Counted from the stretch's first letter, positions 10,919-23,210 are shown. The stretch: DNA of 64,000 nt from Anaeramoeba flamelloides (GCA_027625915.1 JANTQA010000045.1:1240001-1304000); one strand, 5' to 3'. The notes: generated from the letters alone by a model not told the origin. A program made the numbers and translations.

Positions 10919-11476
10919 AAAATGATTACTTATAAAAACATTAATACCTTGCAAATTAAATGTACTTTTAGATTACCTTTAGAAAAAAATAATAAATTTT
11001 GAGTTTTTTATGCCTATTGTTGATTTTACGTGTTTACAAATTCTTCGAGTGGGGTTTATAATTAAAATTTTATTTTTGAGAATAATAGTGAGAGATTTAA
11101 TGAAGGATATACAACTTTGTTTCAATATTAATGATGGATAACTATTCAAAATTTATTAGGTGAAATCCATTTACCAAAAAGTATCTATTAAAAAAAAAAA
11201 AAAAATTTACAATTCCAAGCATTTGAAGTAAAGTTTATTATTGTAAGAATTGCAATAAAAATAAAAATGATGTATTTCAAAAAAAGAATATTTATACTTT
11301 ATCGATTTTACATAAAATTCATTCATTTATCAAAAAAAAAATTCAGAATAATAATATTTATTTTTATTGTTTTTGTAAAAAAAAAAAATAAAATGACAAA
11401 TTAAGGAGTTAATTGGTGTTATAAAAATAGAATTTATCAATTTATTTTAATTCTGTATTTTTTTTTTTTTTTTTTT

Positions 11477-14400
11477 TCATTTTTTTTTGAGGAATTTTTT
11501 TTTTTTTTTTTCAATTTCTCTTTCCTTTTTCTTTTCCCTTTCTTTTTCATTTTTTCTATCCTTTTTCTCTTCGTTTACCTTTTTCTTTTCTTTTTTCTTT
11601 TTTCTTTTCTTTTCTTTTTCCTTTTCATTTTCCGACCCCTTCCCCTTCCCCCCTTTCATTTCCCTTTCTTTTTTCTTTTTCTTTTCCCTTTTCTTTTCCC
11701 TTTTTTTTCTCTTTTCCCTTTCTTTTTTCTCTTTTCTTTTCCTCCCCTTTTCTTCCTCTTCCTCTTCCTCTTCTTCTTTTAATATTTTATCCCAGTTTGG
11801 TCCTCTGAACTTACCCCCCCATATTTTTGGAATGTATTTAATATCAATATATTCTGAAATATCTTCAAAAAAATCACCCCCTTTGAAATTTATCTATTAA
11901 TTTTAATGTTATAAAAAAGGTTGATTATGTTGATATTGATAAAGAAGAATGTAAAGATAATTAGAATTAAATAGAAGTGTTCTATTAATAAAAAAAACAT
12001 TTATGAACTTTCGTTGTTTTCATGATTATACTATAGCAGATCTGTTAAGTTACATTAATTAGATGCACATTAATGGAAATTTACTTTTTGGAAATTTTTT
12101 TAGAAAATCGAAAAAAAAAAAATTAAACAAACCTAGAATATGTAATAGACTACTATTCAAGTTTTTTTTTTTTTGTATTACTTTTTTAAAAATTGATTTT
12201 ATGATTAATCTAATAATCCCCGATTAAAAAAAAAAATAAAAAAATAAGGAAAATAAATAACAATTGTCTTTTAGATTAAAAAAAATAAAAAATGATAATT
12301 GATTTAATTATCTTGTGGTTTTTTTATGTTCAAAAAATTGAACTCATCATAAGAATTTTTTTTATTCTTAGTTTATCAATACAATGTAAATTCATTTTCA
12401 TAATAAAAATAATAATCAGAACGATATTTTCCCGATGTTTTATGTTTATTCTGAAAATTGATAGATAGTAATAATAGAATGTCAAAATTTAGAAGATCCT
12501 ACAGATTTTGCATAATTTAAGATGCTTATAAAAAACTTAGGCTGATACATTTTTTAGAATTTAAAAGAAAAGTGAAGAATGGGTAATGTTTATACTCGTT
12601 TTTTTTGTTTTTTTTTTTAAATAAAAAAAAAAAAGTGTAATGAATAAATTAAAAATAAAGAATCTGAATACAAACTGATTTTTCTCTTTTCTTTTCGGTA
12701 TAATAAAAACCATATTCAATTACAAATAAAAATAAAATTTTACTTTGAAGTATTGGAGTTTTAAAAAAAAAAACAAATTGAAACAATTTAATTTAAATAA
12801 AAATATTAATTTTTATATATAAACAGTAGGATATTTTTTGGTAAAAATAATTTATCTCTTAAAATTATTCCTTTTTTTTTAGCTTATTATTAAAGTAAAA
12901 AAATAAGTTCCAAACATCTTTTTTTTTTTTTTTTCAAAAAACCCTATTATTTAGATCATCTTTTAAAATATCTTTTATTTAAACTTATTTCATTAAAATT
13001 ATTTCAATAATTCATAGAAAAAGAAATAATTTAAAAAAAAAATATTTTCAAATAATAAATAAAACCTTTAATTGTAGAGTTATTTTTCTATAACACTTCT
13101 TATTTTTTTAAAAAAATCTAAATGGGATTTCGCCCATTTTTAATTTGAAAATTAGTAATTGATTTATTGAAATAATTTTTTGAGAGAGTAATTAAAATCA
13201 ATTTTTACCTCGATTGGTTGTAAAAAGAAAATATTTATAAATTCATTGATCCAAAAAAATCAGAATCGTTTAAAATGGATTTTTAGAAGAAAAAAATTCT
13301 TATTTTGGGTATTTCTGATAAATTTTTTTTTTTAAATATCTTTTCGAAAAATTTTATTTGCAATTATTTTTTAATGCTTTTTCTTTTTTAGTTGGAGTTA
13401 ATATATTTACATTTGAAAAAAAAAAAAACAATTCTTAGAATTCAAAATTAATTTTCCTATTTCACAACCCCTTAAACTAAGAATTTATTATATTTTTACT
13501 TAATTGAAATTGGTTTTCATTTTTTCTATTGCTTTCTTTTATCCTGCTCAAAAGAAAATGAGGGAAATTTAATGTACAAATTATTCATCAAATAAAAGTG
13601 TACGTCCCTTTTACAAAAAAATGTGAGTCATATGCTATTCACAAGAACTTTACATTAAACAAATTCTTTATTATTTTTTTTTAGTAGAATTTGCACTTTT
13701 AAATTTCAACAAAAAATCTTCAGCTTCGTTGATTGTTTGAGACAAGTTGAAAATTTAACTTTAAATCTATAAAATTGAAACAGTAAAACCATCTTTTGAA
13801 TAGTAATCCAATTGCAAAAAAAAATCCAAAGATCAGAAAATATAATTTTTTAATTGACTAAACAAAAATAAAAAATTTGTTTAAAAAAATTTTTTTTTAA
13901 GGTAGTAAGAAAATGAAAAAATCTAAGTTGCTTAAATCCTGTTATTTGGTTTCTGAATTTGACCAAATTTCTTTTTAAAATCAATTTTATAATTTCAATA
14001 AATTAATTATTTTTTTTTTTATTTTTTTTTTTTTGTCAAAAATTTTCAAATGATAATCTCATCTGAATTGAGAATTTTTCAAAATTAATTTTTAATATTG
14101 TATAGATCCCATCATTCTAAAGTACCATTTAAATGCAAACATCAAATGAAAATATGTAGTTAAAGATATTTACAGATTGTTTTTTTCTTCAATGTTAGAG
14201 TTTTTCTTTTGTATGCTTTTAAAGATTTATATTTTTTAGATTTTGATGTTAAAAAAGATATTCTTTTTTAAATTCTATTTATGAAGAAAGAAAGAAAGAA
14301 AAATAATATTCCCGAGAAGTTATGAGAAAAAGGGCATAACATGTGAAGGGTGGTGGAGTGGTTCAAGTAACTGTGTTAGATTAACGAGTGTGCCAAAAAT

Positions 14401-17239
14401 TAATTTTTAGTTTGTGTTGACAATATCTGAATTAACAGTATTTTGTTTTTTAATTTTGAAAAATTTTTAATTTCCTTTTTTGATTTGAAGAAAAGTTTGA
14501 AATTTAAACCTTTTTTTTCTTTTTATTTTTCCTTCTTATTGTCAAAAAAGAAACCAGCCAACAATATCTAACAACCTTGGAAGCAGCAATAGTAACAAAA
14601 CTAATAATTAACGATACTTGTAAAAGCAACAAACAACACCAAACCCAAACAAACAAAAGACCCAAATAATTCAAACAGTTCAATTTGGATTTCTAACCAA
14701 AAAATTCCATACGATCCAGTTTTAAGTCAGGCCCATACATTTCAAACCACCCATTATCATGCGTTTAATAACACGCATAAATCAGTAGAAACAACAGTAG
14801 TATTACTAGTAATCACATAGACAAAAGCACAAATACCACCAATAATAATAACAAGAGCAATAACTCCATTCGGTTGATCCAGTTAACAACCTCAAACAGT
14901 AACAGCAACAACCAAAATAAAAACAATATTAATAATAACATCAGCGGCAGTGGTAACAATAGGAGCCAAAACAACATTCAAAAAATTCACAATAATAATC
15001 AAATTCAAATTTTAAATTTTTATTATCTCATTTTTACTTTTTCTTTTTACTACTTTGACTACTTTGCATATGTAAAATGATTTCTGAATTTTTCATGTTT
15101 TTTTGTTAAAAATTGGACTTTTTTCATTAACTATGATATTTTTCTGGTACGCTCCCAAGGGTCAGGAAACTTGACCATATATTTGATGTATTTTTAGTAC
15201 ATTTCATTGTATTTAAAAACGAAAGGAAGTGATTTGGAGTAGAAACGTCAAGAGATATTCGAAAATACTTGATCAAAATCAAACAAACCTAAACATCTCC
15301 AATAGTTTATTAAATGGAATTTGTTGTCATTTAAGTCAGCAAATATATGTTCAAGTTTCCTGACCCTTGGGAGCGTACCAGAAAAATATCATAGTTAATG
15401 AAAAAAGTCCAATTTTTAACAAAAAAACATGAAAATTTCAGAAATCATTTTTGTACATGTGTCCCACTAATAAAAAAATTAAAATCCTATTTTCTTCGTC
15501 TTTAAAATTTTTATTTTTTTTTTGAATTTTCTATTACTGTTAATTGCTAAATAAAAAGATCAAAATTTTCATGTAGCTTGCCAAAAAAATCCCTTCACAT
15601 GAATTAAAATAAATTTATAAAGTCTACATTTCTAAAAAGAAAATGAATAAATTTAGCTCCTTTTATGGAATTAAAAATTTGAAATTTTACAAGACTTTGA
15701 AAATCTTTTTTTTCGAAAGCCGAATGAAAAAATTTTTTTATTTATTTTCCAACAAGTAGTAATAATAAATTAGATAAATTAAGTTCTTGGAAATTCCCAT
15801 TTAATAAAATCTAATTTATTTTTAATGACACAAATAAAATGAAGAAATCGAGGTAAATTTTCATCAATAAAATTTTCAAATTTTTTGTTTGAATTATTTT
15901 TGAAATTAAAATATTTTTTTTTTTTTTTGAAATCAAAACCAAGACAAACCTTAAATTTTTATTAAAAACTATTTTAAAACAGGCTGGGTATACTTTGTTG
16001 GTTTTCAAATAGATAATTTTTCTGGGAAATTTTTTTTTTTCAAAAGTTATTATAAAATTTTTTGTTCTTAAAAATTTTCAAAAAATCAATTATTCAAGAG
16101 TTCTGCTATAAAAAAAAATTTGATATTTTTTTTTGAAATAAAATAAATTTCAAGTAATTTAGCATTAATCTTGGAAATTAATATTTATTTGTAATTTAAA
16201 AAAATAAAAAGTAAATTCGAATTAATGATATGGAAAAAAAAATGTAAAATTATTTACAATTTAGTATCTCCTCCAAAAAATCCTTTCTTTGAGTTTGTTG
16301 TTTGACAAATGGATCTTTTGCATGAAAAAAATAAATATAAAATTATAAAAGAAGAAAATAGGATAAAAACAAAATAATAAAAAAAAAAATAAAAAAAACA
16401 AACTTTAGCTTTTGTGTCTTCGTCAATCCAAACTTTTGCAATTCCCCAAATCAATTTTGTGATCCAAGAAGCGTTTACAAAATATAGCATGCCTAATCTT
16501 TCGACATAATACTTCATCATAATATTGGCCATTTGTTTAAAAGATTCTTTATCAAAATTTGACCAACCAAAATCCTTGACATCAATAACAATAAAGCTGT
16601 TGTCGATTGGGTGTTTAAAATGTTTTTGAGCTCGCTCAGAAATCCAATAAAGCATTTCGATTATTTTTGGAGACTCTGATGGCTTGTGTCTTCCTGCGTG
16701 CACAATCAAAACAGGCCTTCCTTTTTTGTCAAACCCTGAATAATACGCTTTGTTACTTTTCACTTCTTGGTAAATGTCTTTCAATTTCACATTCTCGGGT
16801 TGTGCTTCTGCTCTCCAAATCTTTTCGTTTTCCCAAAAGGATATAGATTTTTCTAAATTAAACCTTGACGCCCTGCAATAGCGAAGGCACACCACATCTT
16901 GTTTGTCTTTTTCGAGCTTGTCCTGTGGCTTTTTTAAATCTTTAGAAATTGCTTCTTGAAATTCTTGAAGAACCTATTGACAAGTTGAATTTGTTGCAAC
17001 AAATATCGTTGAGACAGTTTATTGTTGTATAAATTTAGGTTTGGAACAAAATAAAGAAAAAAAGGTGACAAACCGATTAAAAAAAGAGAGAGAAGATTTG
17101 GTGGAAAGTTAGTAATTTTGAACCAAATTGAAGGAAAAATGAAAAATTTAAAGAAAATTTTATCAAGAAAAGAAATTTTTACTATCTTTTGATCTTCTGA
17201 GAGGTCACCTAAAAAGCCAGAATACTTTTTTTTTGACAT
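11477..17239 (-). CDS. CRAL-TRIO (Sec14-like) lipid-binding protein, three exons, Lys/Glu tail
   Basis: Model: exon 1 17239-17183, exon 2 16973-16404, exon 3 11893-11477; 347 residues. Both introns are phase 0 GT-AG (209 bp and 4510 bp). Exon 1 starts MSKKKYSGFLGDLSEDQK. Exon 2 gives the CRAL-TRIO N-region (CLRYCRASRFNLEKSISFWE) and the lipid-binding fold (GRPVLIVHAGRHKP, IDNSFIVIDVKDFGWSNFD, YFVNASWITKLIWGIAKVWI, DEDTKAK). Exon 3 supplies the expected end, INFKGGDFFEDISEYIDIKY then IPKIWGG. Its spacing from KI to GG equals that of yeast Sec14 as I recall it (28 residues), which supports joining across the long intron. After this comes a ~95-residue tail almost wholly of Lys, Glu and Arg. Such proteins bind or transfer phosphoinositides or other lipids at membranes. 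The long intron holds a foldback element and other repeats. A shorter end by splicing 16399 to 16314 is possible but incomplete. Confidence 0.75.
11506..11782 (-). repeat. ~280-bp polypurine/polypyrimidine tract coding for a K/E tail
   Basis: The + strand is almost pure pyrimidine and the coding minus strand almost pure purine (AAG, GAA, AAA, AGG, GAG codons). It is the third exon of the CRAL-TRIO gene. Mirror-like purine tracts of this length can form triplex (H-DNA) structures and are prone to length change. The long + strand frame over it (about 11487-11900) is an antisense shadow. Confidence 0.8.
14345..14395 (+). other. tRNA-like 5' half / pol III A-box-like sequence
   Basis: The sequence gggtggtggagtggttcaag fits a tRNA D-arm: TGGTGGAGTGG matches the A-box pattern TRGYNNARNNG and resembles Leu/Ser tRNAs. 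The following ~20 bp (gtgttagattaacgag) could be a decayed anticodon arm. No B-box (ggttcgantcc) follows, so this is not an intact tRNA gene. It may be a tRNA fragment or a SINE head. It lies in the long CRAL-TRIO intron, antisense to that gene. Confidence 0.25.
14560..15065 (+). other. Asn/Ser/Thr-rich low-complexity stretch (possible exon relic)
   Basis: A 500-bp patch clearly richer in C than its surroundings, dominated by aac, aat, agt and acc triplets. On the + strand a frame from 14778 stays open to the foldback element (INNNISGSGNNRSQNN-type sequence) but has no start or recognisable domain. A similar, shorter stretch lies at 45950-46130. It could be a relic of an Asn-rich exon or an expanded triplet tract. 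Confidence 0.3.
15068..15462. mobile_element. Foldback element with ~95-bp inverted arms (gggagcgtacc)
   Basis: Left arm about 15075-15172 and right arm about 15349-15455 are near-perfect inverted copies. Both contain gatatttttctggtacgctc, then ccaagggtcaggaaacttga (or complements), and end at tgatttctga. The ~175-bp loop has no ORF. Arm identity is high, so it looks fairly recent. Flanking target duplication is unclear (catatgta / tacatgtg). Probably a non-autonomous DNA transposon; single copy in this window. Confidence 0.75.
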
Positions 17240-17821
17240 TGAATGGTTTGTGTTTAATTAATTGAAATGAAAAAAATTTTTTCGAAATTTATATTTGTAA
17301 AAAAATGATTTTTGTCCAACCCAAAACCGAAAAGAAAACTGAGTAACCTGTTAGACAATGAACTAAATGTCTTTTCTCATTTTGAACTTTTCTTTTCTTT
17401 TCATTTGTATTCTTTCAAAATAATTATAATTTTGGATTTTTTTTATGAATAAAAATCATATTTTCACACATGGATAACCAATTGGCACTTCATAAATCTA
17501 ACCACAAATTCATTTTTGTTCAACAATTTTTCTTTTTTCGATCTTGAAATAATACTTGTATTTAAAAATAAACTTTAAATCTGAGAATCTTATTTGAAAG
17601 AAACTTTGTTCAATTTGAACAATAACAAATTCGAATAAGCCTGAAAATTGATTATTTCATCAATTTTTTCAAATTAATTTCAAAGAAAAATGGTTCCTTT
17701 TGAAAACCAGTTATGAAATCACTTTGTGATGTTTTCAGATCTGTTTGTTTTCCTATTTAGTTTTTTCCAAATACTTAGCTGTAAAAACAAATTTTATTTT
17801 GAAAAAAAATTTCAACGAGAC

Positions 17822-18030
17822 TATTCATTCAATCACTCAAATTTGTAAGTCATAAACTTTCAACGAAAGTTAAGCCCAAAAAAAAAATCTCTAAATTAAG
17901 GCACATTTTTAGGAATTTTTTTTGACGAAATTATTTTGAATAGATTCTGAATTTAATGCTTTTAGTGTGTAATTTTTTTGTATCTTAAATTTCGTTGAAA
18001 GTTTATGACTTAAAAGTGGAAATGAATGTA
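17822..18030. mobile_element. M1 MITE, copy 2 (decayed)
   Basis: Inner arms are still clear: cataaactttcaacgaaa on the left and tttcgttgaaagtttatg on the right, with acttaaaagtgga near the right end and a final TA. The outer left arm is badly eroded, so this is the oldest M1 copy here. Confidence 0.6.
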
Positions 18031-19844
18031 TTAAACCTATCTTTATATTTTTTTTTATGGTAAAAGGTTACTGATCAAGGATTTACTCCATACCCAAGGT
18101 GCAGATTACAAAACAAAAAGATATTGTGAAATTACACTTCTTATCCTTTCAAAAAATCAAATAACAAAAAAAAATCAGAAATTCCAATAATAAAATTCAA
18201 ATAATAAAAAAAATTAGAATCTCACTTTTAAATAATCCAAATAACTAAAAAAAAAAAAAAATCACATATTCACAAAGACCAAAAATCTAAATAAAAAAAT
18301 ATTACTATTATTTTCCAATAAAAAAATGAATATTTTTTAATTCACATTCCAAAATATTTTTCTAGTTTTAAAGTTGAAAAAAACCAAAATCTTGACATCC
18401 TCTTTGAGAAACGATATTTTTAGACAACAAATTAAATTCACTTAGATAACTCTAAGACAAAATTTCCCCTCTGCTAATTTGATCGTAACAGATATTGTTA
18501 ATATTCATTTTGGAAATTGAAATAAAAAATTTACATTTTTTAATTGGAAAATAACAGTAATAGGATATCAAAGTAAAGAAATGTAATTAAGGAAAAAAAT
18601 GTTTCACAGATCTCAATGAAAAAATTCATCATAATAGAAAATAATTCACTAGATTCCCAAAAACAAAAAATACAATCCAAAAAAAGGACACAGGTTTTCA
18701 GAACAAAAAATAAAATTAAAAAAAAAAAATCCAATCTTTTCTGGTTTTATATTTCCCAAACCTTCAATTAATCAAAAAATTCAAATTATGAAAAAAAGAT
18801 TTTTCTTTCATAACAAACTCAATTTAATCCAATTTAATATCATTCCTGATTATTTTATTACAATTTACATTTGGAAAAGTGGGGATTTTATCCTATTCTT
18901 CCTAAAAAATAATGGATTTGAAAAAAAAAAAAAATCGGTATTAAATTAATTTAATTCGTTTATTTAATTAAAGATTTACAAATTAGTTCCTCTGAAAGTT
19001 TCTACAAAATATTACCAAATAACAAAAATATTATATAATTAAACATTTGAAGAACAGATATAGATTAATGAGAACGATAAATGTCGGCAACTCATTGATA
19101 CTCATATCTGGCAAAAAGTAATCTATTTATATTTTTTTTTATAAATTGAAACATTAAAATTCTAAGCTGTAATATCGAGAATAAGAAGAATGCCCATTTT
19201 GATCCCCAATCAAAGATCAAATAAAAATCCAATAGAAATCAATGCCATTTCTCAACAATAATTTTCGACTGTTTCAATAACGTTATAATTGTAGATTTTT
19301 TCTTGTGACACGAGATCTTACAATAAAAAAAATTGTAAAACAATTAGGTTAAATTCAAAAAAAGAAAAAATAAAAACAAAAATATGTTTACACTTGATTT
19401 CAATTTTGATATTTCCAATATTAAATTTTTTCTTCTAATACCCATGAACAATTTTAAACATATGTAATTAACCCACCGAAACTGTACCCCCCCTGACTTG
19501 AAAATGATGTATAACAAGAAAAAACAACCAATCTAGATGAAATTTCTACTGAAAATTATGAATTCATAAATATCTACTTCAATCATTAATTAAATAACAA
19601 AACTACAAAGAATTAAGGGGATAATTACATTTTACAAATTTTGAATTCCTTCATTGATATCAAATAGAATTATTCAAATAATTTCTTTAACCAAATACTT
19701 TAAAATTTTAATAAATACAAGAGTGGAATAGATTCATGACCTGTTAAATTTTCATACCAATTAAAAAAAAGAATTCAAACTAAGGAAAAATTGACCAAGA
19801 AAAAAAATAAATAAAAATATTTTATTTCTTGCTATTATCTTTAA

Positions 19845-20152
19845 AATTTGATACAATTGCCTCTTTTTTATTTGATTTTATTTTACATACTTTATTGTGA
19901 AAAACTTTTTATTGTAAAATTTTTGTTTAAAAAATTTACTTTTATTTCTTATGAATTTCCAAAATGATTTTAAAAGTTTTATTGTCATTTTATTCATTCA
20001 ATACTAGTTTTTTTTCAGAAAATATGATATTTTTTCAATTTTTCTTCAGAAATAACTGATTATTCTTGTGTTGTATTTGTTTGATTTGATAATTATTTAT
20101 TTTTGATTTGATTGAAAACTCACAATAATTTTTACTTTTGATTGAATTTTTT

Positions 20153-20188
<36 letters not shown>

Positions 20189-20838
20189 GGGTTCAATCTT
20201 TTGTAACTGCTTTTTTGATTCCGAGAATTCAATCCTTCAACTTTGGTCTTGGGAATAGTATTCTTTATTTTGGCTTAGCTTGGTAAAAATATTTGAAAAA
20301 AGAATTTTGAAAGTAAATTTCAAAAAAAATGTTTTGTAAAATAATAAATAGTACACGGGTGAGAAATTCAAGGTAATTATTTGAATGGAAACACCCACAT
20401 TAACAAGATCAAGAAAACAACTTTTAAAAATAAACTTTAGTAGAATTTTTATTTTTTTCATTTGTGATTTCAACAAATTTATCTGGAAAGAGTATACTTC
20501 TTGTTTTGTTTACTAAAAGAAAGATTTAGTTCAAAATTTACAACTGAAAATTTCTATTTTTTATTCTGTTTATTCGTGTATTAATTTCAAGCATTCTCAT
20601 AAACACATTTCTAGATCCAAAACCAATTTAATTAAAACCAAAATTTAATTAAAAAAATCATTCTCAAAAAATTGAAAAATGAAAGATCCAACTCTAATTA
20701 CTGAATTTTTCACAAATAGAACAGTGAATGATTTTTTGGTTTCAAAGTTCCAATCTGCAAATGGAACTCAAAAAATCATTATTCAGTAAGATTAACACAA
20801 TTAAAAATTTTCAAAATTGTAAAATGTATGTACTTCCA
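19845..20838 (+). repeat. M5 ~1-kb interspersed repeat, copy 1
   Basis: Matches 55535-57221 and 61955-63130 in order: acaattgcctcttttttatt, ccaaaatgattttaaaa, gtttgatttgataattattt, attgaaaactca, gggttcaatcttt, gattccgagaattcaatcc, and ctcaaaaaatcatt...aaaatgta at the right. It contains a (TC)n microsatellite at 20155-20182 that the other copies lack. The stretch 20839-21457 holds only an unsupported 117-codon frame. Confidence 0.65.
20155..20182. repeat. (TC)n microsatellite
   Basis: About 13 TC repeats in a row, inside the M5 copy at 19845-20838. Confidence 0.9.
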
Positions 20839-21457
20839 AAAAAATACAAGATACATGGAAGAAAAAAGTTCTATGAAATCAATACTATTTCAATAATTTC
20901 ATTAAAAAAAAAATCAATTAAATTTCAATTTTGTGCCTTAAACATTTCATTAAGAAATAGTTTCAAATCCATCTCTTCTTTGTATTCAGTTTTACCTGTT
21001 ATAATGCAAAATTTTGGAGAGACAAACTCAAAATATTTCAAAAATTTCAAATATTCCTTAAATGAAAATTTTGTTTCATGACTGTGTTAACAACTTTGGG
21101 AACAGAATAATGTTAGATTATCATTTTTAATAACTAAAATTTGTAGTCTAATTAAAGAAAAAAATCTTTTCATCCTTTGAAATAAGGAAAAAGCTCCGAT
21201 TTTTTGCTCACAAATTAAAATTTCATAAATAATAAATTAGAAATTAGAAAGCCAAAAATTATAAATTATAAATTATAAATTAGAAAGTCGACCCTAAAAA
21301 AAAAAAAAAACCTAAAAATATATTAATAAAGGATATTATATCTCTGTGTATGTATTAGTTGTATAAATAAACGGGTTTAAAACTTCCCAGACATTAAAAA
21401 ACATAAATCTGTATCAATGCCAATGTTATTTCCCAACACTGTTTGTAATTTTGCTAA

Positions 21458-22483
21458 TTATTTTTTGTTAATCGGTGAAATTGAATTCACTTTAACCATT
21501 TGCTTGATAAATTCATCCCAAAACTCTTCTACAACAATTTTCTCACAGATTGTAGCATTTTTTTCTCTATTTGTCATTCCAAAATAATCACAAACTGTCT
21601 CGCCACTGGTTAGAGGAGAGTCGCAAACGATTTCGATATTAATTTTTTTTGTCACAAAGGACTGTGGGCTTATGAGATAAAAAAAAGCGATTGGGTCATG
21701 GAGAGGAGGGGAATCAAAATTAAAAACTTCTTGGTATGTTTTCTTGAAGAAGAGCAACAATTGGATACAGACCTTACAAAACGTTGTCTCTTGTAAAGAT
21801 TCACGAAGCCTGTCAAGGATCGACTCAGTGACCAACACCGTGTGTGACACTTCGATTGGCACGAGGACTATTGGGATTGTTGGTCGAATGTTTGACCTTT
21901 TGCCGAGATTAAACACAATCTTGGCTGAGTGTGGGTCTCCCTCGATGTTAAACTCTGCAGAGGGACCGGTGTTACCCATTCCGATCGATCCTCCCATTAT
22001 CGAGATCCGCTCGATCTTTTCGAGAACCTTTGGGTAGACCGTGACAAGTAATGCGACGTTTGTCAAGCGTGCTGTGGCGACAAGAGTGACTTTTCCTTTG
22101 CAACTCATGATGGACCTTGCCATAAAGGCAATTGCAGGCTCGGCCACTTCCCTTGTCTCCTTGGAAACATTTGTTGGCAGCGGGATCTTTAAATCGTCAA
22201 GTAAAGTGGTCCCATCAATGCCACTTTCACCATGGATCTCCGGACAGATAACATTTTTTATCATCAGTGGATGCTCTTGTCCCTGCACAACGGGTATTTT
22301 GTTTTCCAAATTACAGAGCGCTAACATTTTTAAAGCATTTACACTTGTCTTTTGAACAGTTTGGTTGCCTCCCTCAGTAGAGATCCCAAGAAAATTTACT
22401 CGTGGGTGAAGCGCCATCATCAAAATTGTAAAAGCGTCATCGTGTCCTGGATCACAGTCAAACCAAATATTAATTTTGGACAT
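21458..22483 (-). CDS. Inosine-uridine-preferring nucleoside hydrolase family protein
   Basis: Intact single exon, 341 residues, the usual length for this family of ribonucleoside N-ribohydrolases. They split nucleosides to base and ribose in purine/pyrimidine salvage. The N-terminal calcium site DCDPGHDDA is at residues 9-17, with HGESGIDG near 84-91. TGPSAEFNIEGDP is the substrate loop (Glu and Asn that contact ribose). PLHDP near 264 carries the catalytic-region His and the calcium-binding Asp. The usual TLVATGPLTN reads TLVATARLTN, a change at a structural loop. GC content is higher than the surroundings, and there is no intron and no signal peptide, so it is probably cytosolic. The start is the ATG just after the CCCCCTATG context at 22489-22481 on the minus strand. 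Bacterial origin by transfer is possible but not shown. Confidence 0.92.
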   Translation of the reverse strand: MSKINIWFDCDPGHDDAFTILMMALHPRVNFLGISTEGGNQTVQKTSVNALKMLALCNLENKIPVVQGQEHPLMIKNVICPEIHGESGIDGTTLLDDLKIPLPTNVSKETREVAEPAIAFMARSIMSCKGKVTLVATARLTNVALLVTVYPKVLEKIERISIMGGSIGMGNTGPSAEFNIEGDPHSAKIVFNLGKRSNIRPTIPIVLVPIEVSHTVLVTESILDRLRESLQETTFCKVCIQLLLFFKKTYQEVFNFDSPPLHDPIAFFYLISPQSFVTKKINIEIVCDSPLTSGETVCDYFGMTNREKNATICEKIVVEEFWDEFIKQMVKVNSISPINKK

Positions 22484-23210
22484 AGGGGGAAAATATTCTT
22501 TGTCTCAAATCAAACAAAATAAAAACAAATAATTTTTGATTGTGTCGAAGAAAAATGACAAATTCAGGGAAAGGAACCTATTAATTTTCAGAAACAAACT
22601 GTCCTAGATTTTTGGTAATACTGTGATTTGCCAAAAAGTTAAGTTTATTACTGGTATGAATATAATCAATGAGATAAAATTTCTAATGATTGTCTTTTTT
22701 TCAACTTTGAAATATTACTATTATTGAGAATTAATCATTCACTTGAAATATATCAAATTTCTATCTAATAAAGAAATAAACAAATGAGAAACAAATTTTA
22801 ATCTCTTTCTAAGATAACCATAGCGAAAAAGGAAAAGAAAAAAAGTGAAAATTGTTCCTATTCGTTGATAAGGATCAAGATAGATTTCTCTATAATTAAA
22901 TTATTACTGAAATTGGGTGTAAATGATATTAGAACACCATAGCTCAAAAGGATCTAAAAAATCTAATATAAATCTTATTGTAAATTAAATTATTACTTTT
23001 TTTACGAATGATCACTATTACAAAATTTTCATTTTATCGAAATTTTTTTTTTATTTCCTTTTTCCAAATCTCAAAAATAGAAATAAAATAATAGTATTCA
23101 AGTATTTAATAATTCATCTAAGAACTTCCAAAAGTAACTATTTTTTTCGATTTTTTTAATTTCAAAGATTAATTCAATAATCATCAATATAAAAATCCTT
23201 TCAAAATAAT

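Larger units (their letters stand above)
9580..11060 (+). repeat. R1 interspersed repeat, copy 2, split by a LINE insertion
   Basis: R1 runs from 9580 to 9960, is interrupted by the LINE at 9961-10918, and resumes at 10919 through ggggtttata at 11060. The break lies between aaaatgattacttat and aaaacattaatacc, which are contiguous in the R1 copies at about 24378 and 51390. Those copies therefore act as preserved empty sites. The reverse strand of R1 keeps a partly open frame with DRSNDKI in several copies. Confidence 0.85.

Noticed and set aside
11487-11900. 137-codon + strand frame rich in Phe and Ser
   Set aside because: It is the complement of the purine-only Lys/Glu tail and domain end of the CRAL-TRIO gene's third exon.
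20728-21081. 117-codon + strand frame
   Set aside because: It starts inside the M5 repeat, has no recognisable domain, and its composition is that of the spacer DNA.
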